Positions 5,972-7,788 of a stretch of 7,788 nucleotides of DNA are shown one piece after another. Position 1 is the stretch's first letter, and each line of letters opens with the position of its first letter. Position numbers and translations under genes: made by a program. Source of the DNA: JBAVVD01 sp049697115 (GTDB taxonomy: Bacteria; Acidobacteriota; Aminicenantia; Aminicenantales; UBA4085); contig JBAVVD010000004.1 of the NCBI GenBank assembly GCA_049697115.1, positions 1 to 7,788 of the forward strand. The letters run 5' to 3'. Under the pieces are notes generated by a model. It ran no database searches and was not told the DNA's origin. It was given only the letters and a program-made list of their open reading frames with translations.

Positions 5972-6862
5972 TCACATTTTCTCCAGGGCGGCTATCCGCT
6001 CCTCAACTGGGGGGTGGGTGCTGAACAATTTATTCATGTTTCCTTTAAGATCTTTGAGCGGATTGACGATATAGAGATGGGCCGTCGCTTTGTTGGCGGC
6101 TTCCAGAGGTTCGGTGTCGGCTGTAATTTTCCGCAGGGCAGAAGCCAGTCCAGGAGGATAGCGCGTCAGGAAGGCTCCGTTGGCGTCCGCCAGAAATTCT
6201 CTTTTCCGCGAAACCGCCAGGCGAATGAGCTGGGAAATGAGCGGCGAGAGCACGGCCAGGAAAAGCCCGACGAAAATCAGGATGCCCGCTGCGTTTCCCC
6301 GGCTGCGACTGGACCTCCTTCTACCGCCTCCCCAAAAAAAGCTCCTGAGAATCCAGTCGCTGAGAAGGGCCACCACTCCCACCATGACTACGGTCAGAGT
6401 CTGAACAAGAACATCATAATTTTTGACATGTGCCATTTCATGGGCGACGACGCCTTCCAGCTCCGCGCGGTTCAATTTTTCCAATAAGCCTGTGGTGACA
6501 CAAATTACGGAATTCTTTGGATTGCGTCCCGTGGCAAAGGCATTGGGCGCTGTATCGTCGATGACATAGCAGCGCGGCGCGGGGAGTCCCGCCGCGATAG
6601 CCAGCCCCTCGACGACGTTATAAAGATGCGGATATTCCTCTTTGGTCACAGGTCTCGCCCGGCTGATGGCAAGGACAATTTTATCGCTCGAATAATAGCT
6701 CATGAAAGATGCGGCTGCGGCGACGATGAAGGCAAAAATAAGGCCGCTTTTGCCGAATCCGGCCAGTTCCTCCAGAATCCATGCCAGAAGAAAAATCAGG
6801 CTGAGGAAAAAAAGGACGAGGAGAAAAGATCTCCGTTTGTTGCGGGCTATTTGTTCATACAT
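5972..6862 (-). CDS. htpX: Membrane-bound zinc protease HtpX (M48 family)
   Basis: HtpX degrades damaged inner-membrane proteins, overlapping in role with FtsH. The 296-residue protein has two N-terminal transmembrane helices (about 11-31 and 37-56) and a cytosolic start of the protease domain. The zinc motif is HEMAH (H141, E142, H145), with the third ligand E222 in SRKREFLADA. Further hydrophobic segments lie at about 152-169 and 191-210, separated by an arginine- and serine-rich loop (179-189, GGRRRSSRSRG). The conserved FATGRNPKNSVICVTTGLL and the C-terminal FSTHPPVEERIAAL complete the family pattern. Length agrees with typical HtpX (about 280-300). The ATG at 6862 has only a weak ribosome site. 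The gene lies 130 nt downstream of lemA on the same strand, and the lemA-htpX pairing is widespread. No separate promoter was seen in the gap. Confidence 0.96.
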   Translation of the reverse strand: MYEQIARNKRRSFLLVLFFLSLIFLLAWILEELAGFGKSGLIFAFIVAAAASFMSYYSSDKIVLAISRARPVTKEEYPHLYNVVEGLAIAAGLPAPRCYVIDDTAPNAFATGRNPKNSVICVTTGLLEKLNRAELEGVVAHEMAHVKNYDVLVQTLTVVMVGVVALLSDWILRSFFWGGGRRRSSRSRGNAAGILIFVGLFLAVLSPLISQLIRLAVSRKREFLADANGAFLTRYPPGLASALRKITADTEPLEAANKATAHLYIVNPLKDLKGNMNKLFSTHPPVEERIAALEKM

Positions 6863-6877
6863 CTATTCATTCTGAGA

Positions 6878-6894
6878 GGATTATTTTTTAATCC
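6878..6894. repeat. Short inverted repeat in the lemA-htpX gap
   Basis: GGATTA, five T, TAATCC is a perfect 6-bp inverted repeat located 15 bp upstream of the htpX start. It could form a small hairpin in the lemA-htpX transcript near the htpX ribosome site. Function is unknown and the AT-rich context makes chance occurrence possible. Confidence 0.35.
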
Positions 6895-6992
6895 GATTTT
6901 CAATTTCTTAAATTCATCGAGATAAATAGTGGGTCCCTCGAAATCCACTGAATGTGAAGCTAAAAATTCGGAAATGCGTATTGTGTTCCTAT

Positions 6993-7547
6993 TTAAAAAG
7001 AGACTTTGACGGGCCCTTTAGCTTCCGCCTCTCCGATCTCAAAATATTCTTTTTCTTTGAAATTGAACATCCGGGCGACAATATTGGAGGGGAAGACTTG
7101 CTGCTTCACACTGAATTTCATCACATTGTCATTGTAAAACTGGCGGGCGTAGGCAATTTTTCCTTCGGTTCCGGCCAGTTCCTCCTGGAGCATTAAAAAA
7201 TTTTGATTGGCTTTGAGGTCAGGATAATTTTCGACCACCGCAAAGAGCGATTTCAAGGCGCCGGTCAGCATGTTCTCCGCCTGCCCCTGATCTTTCACCG
7301 TGCCGGCATTGATGGCATTGGCACGGGCGGCCGTCACTTTCTCAAAGACTTCCCTTTCGTGTTTGGCATAACCCTTGACCGTTTCTACCAGGTTTGGAAT
7401 CAGGTCATATCTTCGCCTCAACTGAACATCCACCTGGGCCCAGGCATTGTCGCATCGATTCCTCAAACTCACGAGACTGTTGTAAATGCCGATGGCCAAT
7501 ACCAGAAGAACTCCGATAACAATCAGCAAAATTAGTAACACACCCAT
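6993..7547 (-). CDS. lemA: LemA family membrane protein
   Basis: The 184-residue protein has one N-terminal transmembrane helix (about 2-20) followed by a helical LemA domain. Family hallmarks are all present: YNSLVSLRNRCDNAWAQVDV (22-41), RRYDLIPNLVETVKGYA (45-61), YPDLKANQNFLMLQEELAGTE (108-128), the FYNDNVMKF stretch (137-145), and the C-terminal FPSNIVARMFNF...YFE (152-169). LemA proteins are inner-membrane anchored, with long helical bundles. Their exact activity is unsettled, but the common pairing with HtpX suggests a part in membrane-protein quality control or stress response. AAGGAG lies 6 nt before the ATG, so the start is secure. A near-consensus promoter lies directly upstream, making lemA the first gene of the lemA-htpX unit. 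Confidence 0.97.
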   Translation of the reverse strand: MGVLLILLIVIGVLLVLAIGIYNSLVSLRNRCDNAWAQVDVQLRRRYDLIPNLVETVKGYAKHEREVFEKVTAARANAINAGTVKDQGQAENMLTGALKSLFAVVENYPDLKANQNFLMLQEELAGTEGKIAYARQFYNDNVMKFSVKQQVFPSNIVARMFNFKEKEYFEIGEAEAKGPVKVSF

Positions 7548-7576
7548 TTCACTCTCCTTAATTCACATGCCTCTAT

Positions 7577-7604
7577 ATTAAATGCATCAAAAATTAAATG
7601 TCAA
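7577..7604 (-). promoter_or_regulatory. Sigma70-type promoter for lemA-htpX
   Basis: The -35 TTGACA (7599-7604) is exact. The best -10 is TTTAAT (7577-7582) with a 16-bp spacer, or alternatively TAATAT with an 18-bp spacer. The leader to the lemA ATG would be roughly 20-25 nt and includes AAGGAG (7554-7559). Confidence 0.7.
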
Positions 7605-7618
7605 CTTATTGCTGACAT
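7598..7618. promoter_or_regulatory. Operator-like palindrome over the lemA -35 box
   Basis: ATGTCA and TGACAT are perfect 6-bp inverted arms separated by 9 bp, and the left arm overlaps the -35 hexamer. The arm-to-arm distance of about 15 bp is somewhat short of two helical turns but could suit a small dimeric repressor or activator. No regulator gene is present in the window, and chance is possible because the -35 box itself contributes one arm. Confidence 0.3.
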
Positions 7619-7703
7619 CCCAGGTTGCCGATAGAACGCTGAAATCCCCCGAACTTCATTCAATTGTGTGAAATAGCTAAACTTGAGCATCACTCAATGG
7701 ATA

Positions 7704-7783
7704 GCCTTGGAGAGTTCCTGTGTATTCGAAGACCTAGGGGGGTGGGTGGGTTTGGTCAAGAATACACAGGAACTCTCCAAGGC
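7704..7783. repeat. 24-bp perfect inverted repeat around a G-rich 32-nt loop
   Basis: Arms at 7704-7727 (starting GCCTTGGAGAGTTCC) and 7760-7783 are exact reverse complements over 24 bp. The loop (7728-7759) can extend the stem with GACC/GGTC after a small internal bulge. It contains GGGGGGTGGGTGGG, a G-tract cluster on the plus strand (C-tract on the minus). No coding frame crosses it convincingly. It lies upstream of the lemA promoter and only 5 bp from the window end. It may be a strong terminator hairpin, a tiny inverted-repeat element, an RNA structure or an assembly fold-back. Confidence 0.85.
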
Positions 7784-7788
7784 CTCAT

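Noticed and set aside
5828..6487. Plus-strand open frame of 219 codons
   Set aside because: It runs antisense through htpX, has no recognisable domain, and its composition is that of a reversed coding strand.
6928..6949. Hairpin AGTGG/CCACT downstream of lemA
   Set aside because: Five base pairs with a 12-nt loop and no T-tract; not enough to claim attenuation between lemA and htpX.

Overview
The window looks like chromosomal DNA of a Gram-negative bacterium, probably from an uncultured anaerobic lineage. The gene families (DUF4097 protein, amidase with a GerMN partner, LemA with HtpX) would fit Aminicenantes or other Acidobacteriota, or a deltaproteobacterium-like group. No single gene fixes the taxonomy, so this placement is a low-confidence inference. 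Almost everything is housekeeping or conserved envelope-associated material. Apart from the insertion sequence, I found no defence system, CRISPR array, phage module or clearly new system.

Layout from left to right. (1) Positions 1-1355 hold one end of an ISNCY-like (ISDol1-type) insertion sequence on the minus strand. Its DDE transposase is split by a one-base frameshift, and the element runs off the left edge. Its right end is marked by two 18-bp direct repeats. (2) About 80 bp beyond the IS end, a plus-strand gene encodes an exported DUF4097-type protein with repeated VDG turns. (3) It converges on a minus-strand block, read from right to left: tRNA-Asp(GTC), tmRNA (ssrA), an N-acetylmuramoyl-L-alanine amidase, a GerMN-domain membrane protein and the double GTPase Der. 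(4) Further right, also on the minus strand, lies the pair lemA-htpX. (5) The right end holds a near-perfect lemA promoter and then a 24-bp perfect inverted repeat around a G-rich 32-nt loop, just before the window stops.

How the genes fit together. The tRNA-Asp and the tmRNA each have a near-consensus sigma70-type promoter. The mature tmRNA 3' end lies only 19 nt from the amidase start codon, with no convincing terminator between them. The amidase and GerMN genes are 21 nt apart, and GerMN and der 58 nt apart. A tmRNA promoter feeding amidase-gerMN-der by read-through is therefore plausible, linking trans-translation, peptidoglycan hydrolysis and 50S ribosome assembly in one transcription unit (inference). 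LemA and HtpX form a well-known pair tied to membrane-protein quality control.

The items most worth a second look are the terminal long inverted repeat with its G-tract loop, the tmRNA-amidase junction, the short predicted tmRNA tag (AETLPVAA), and the IS end placed directly upstream of the DUF4097 gene.
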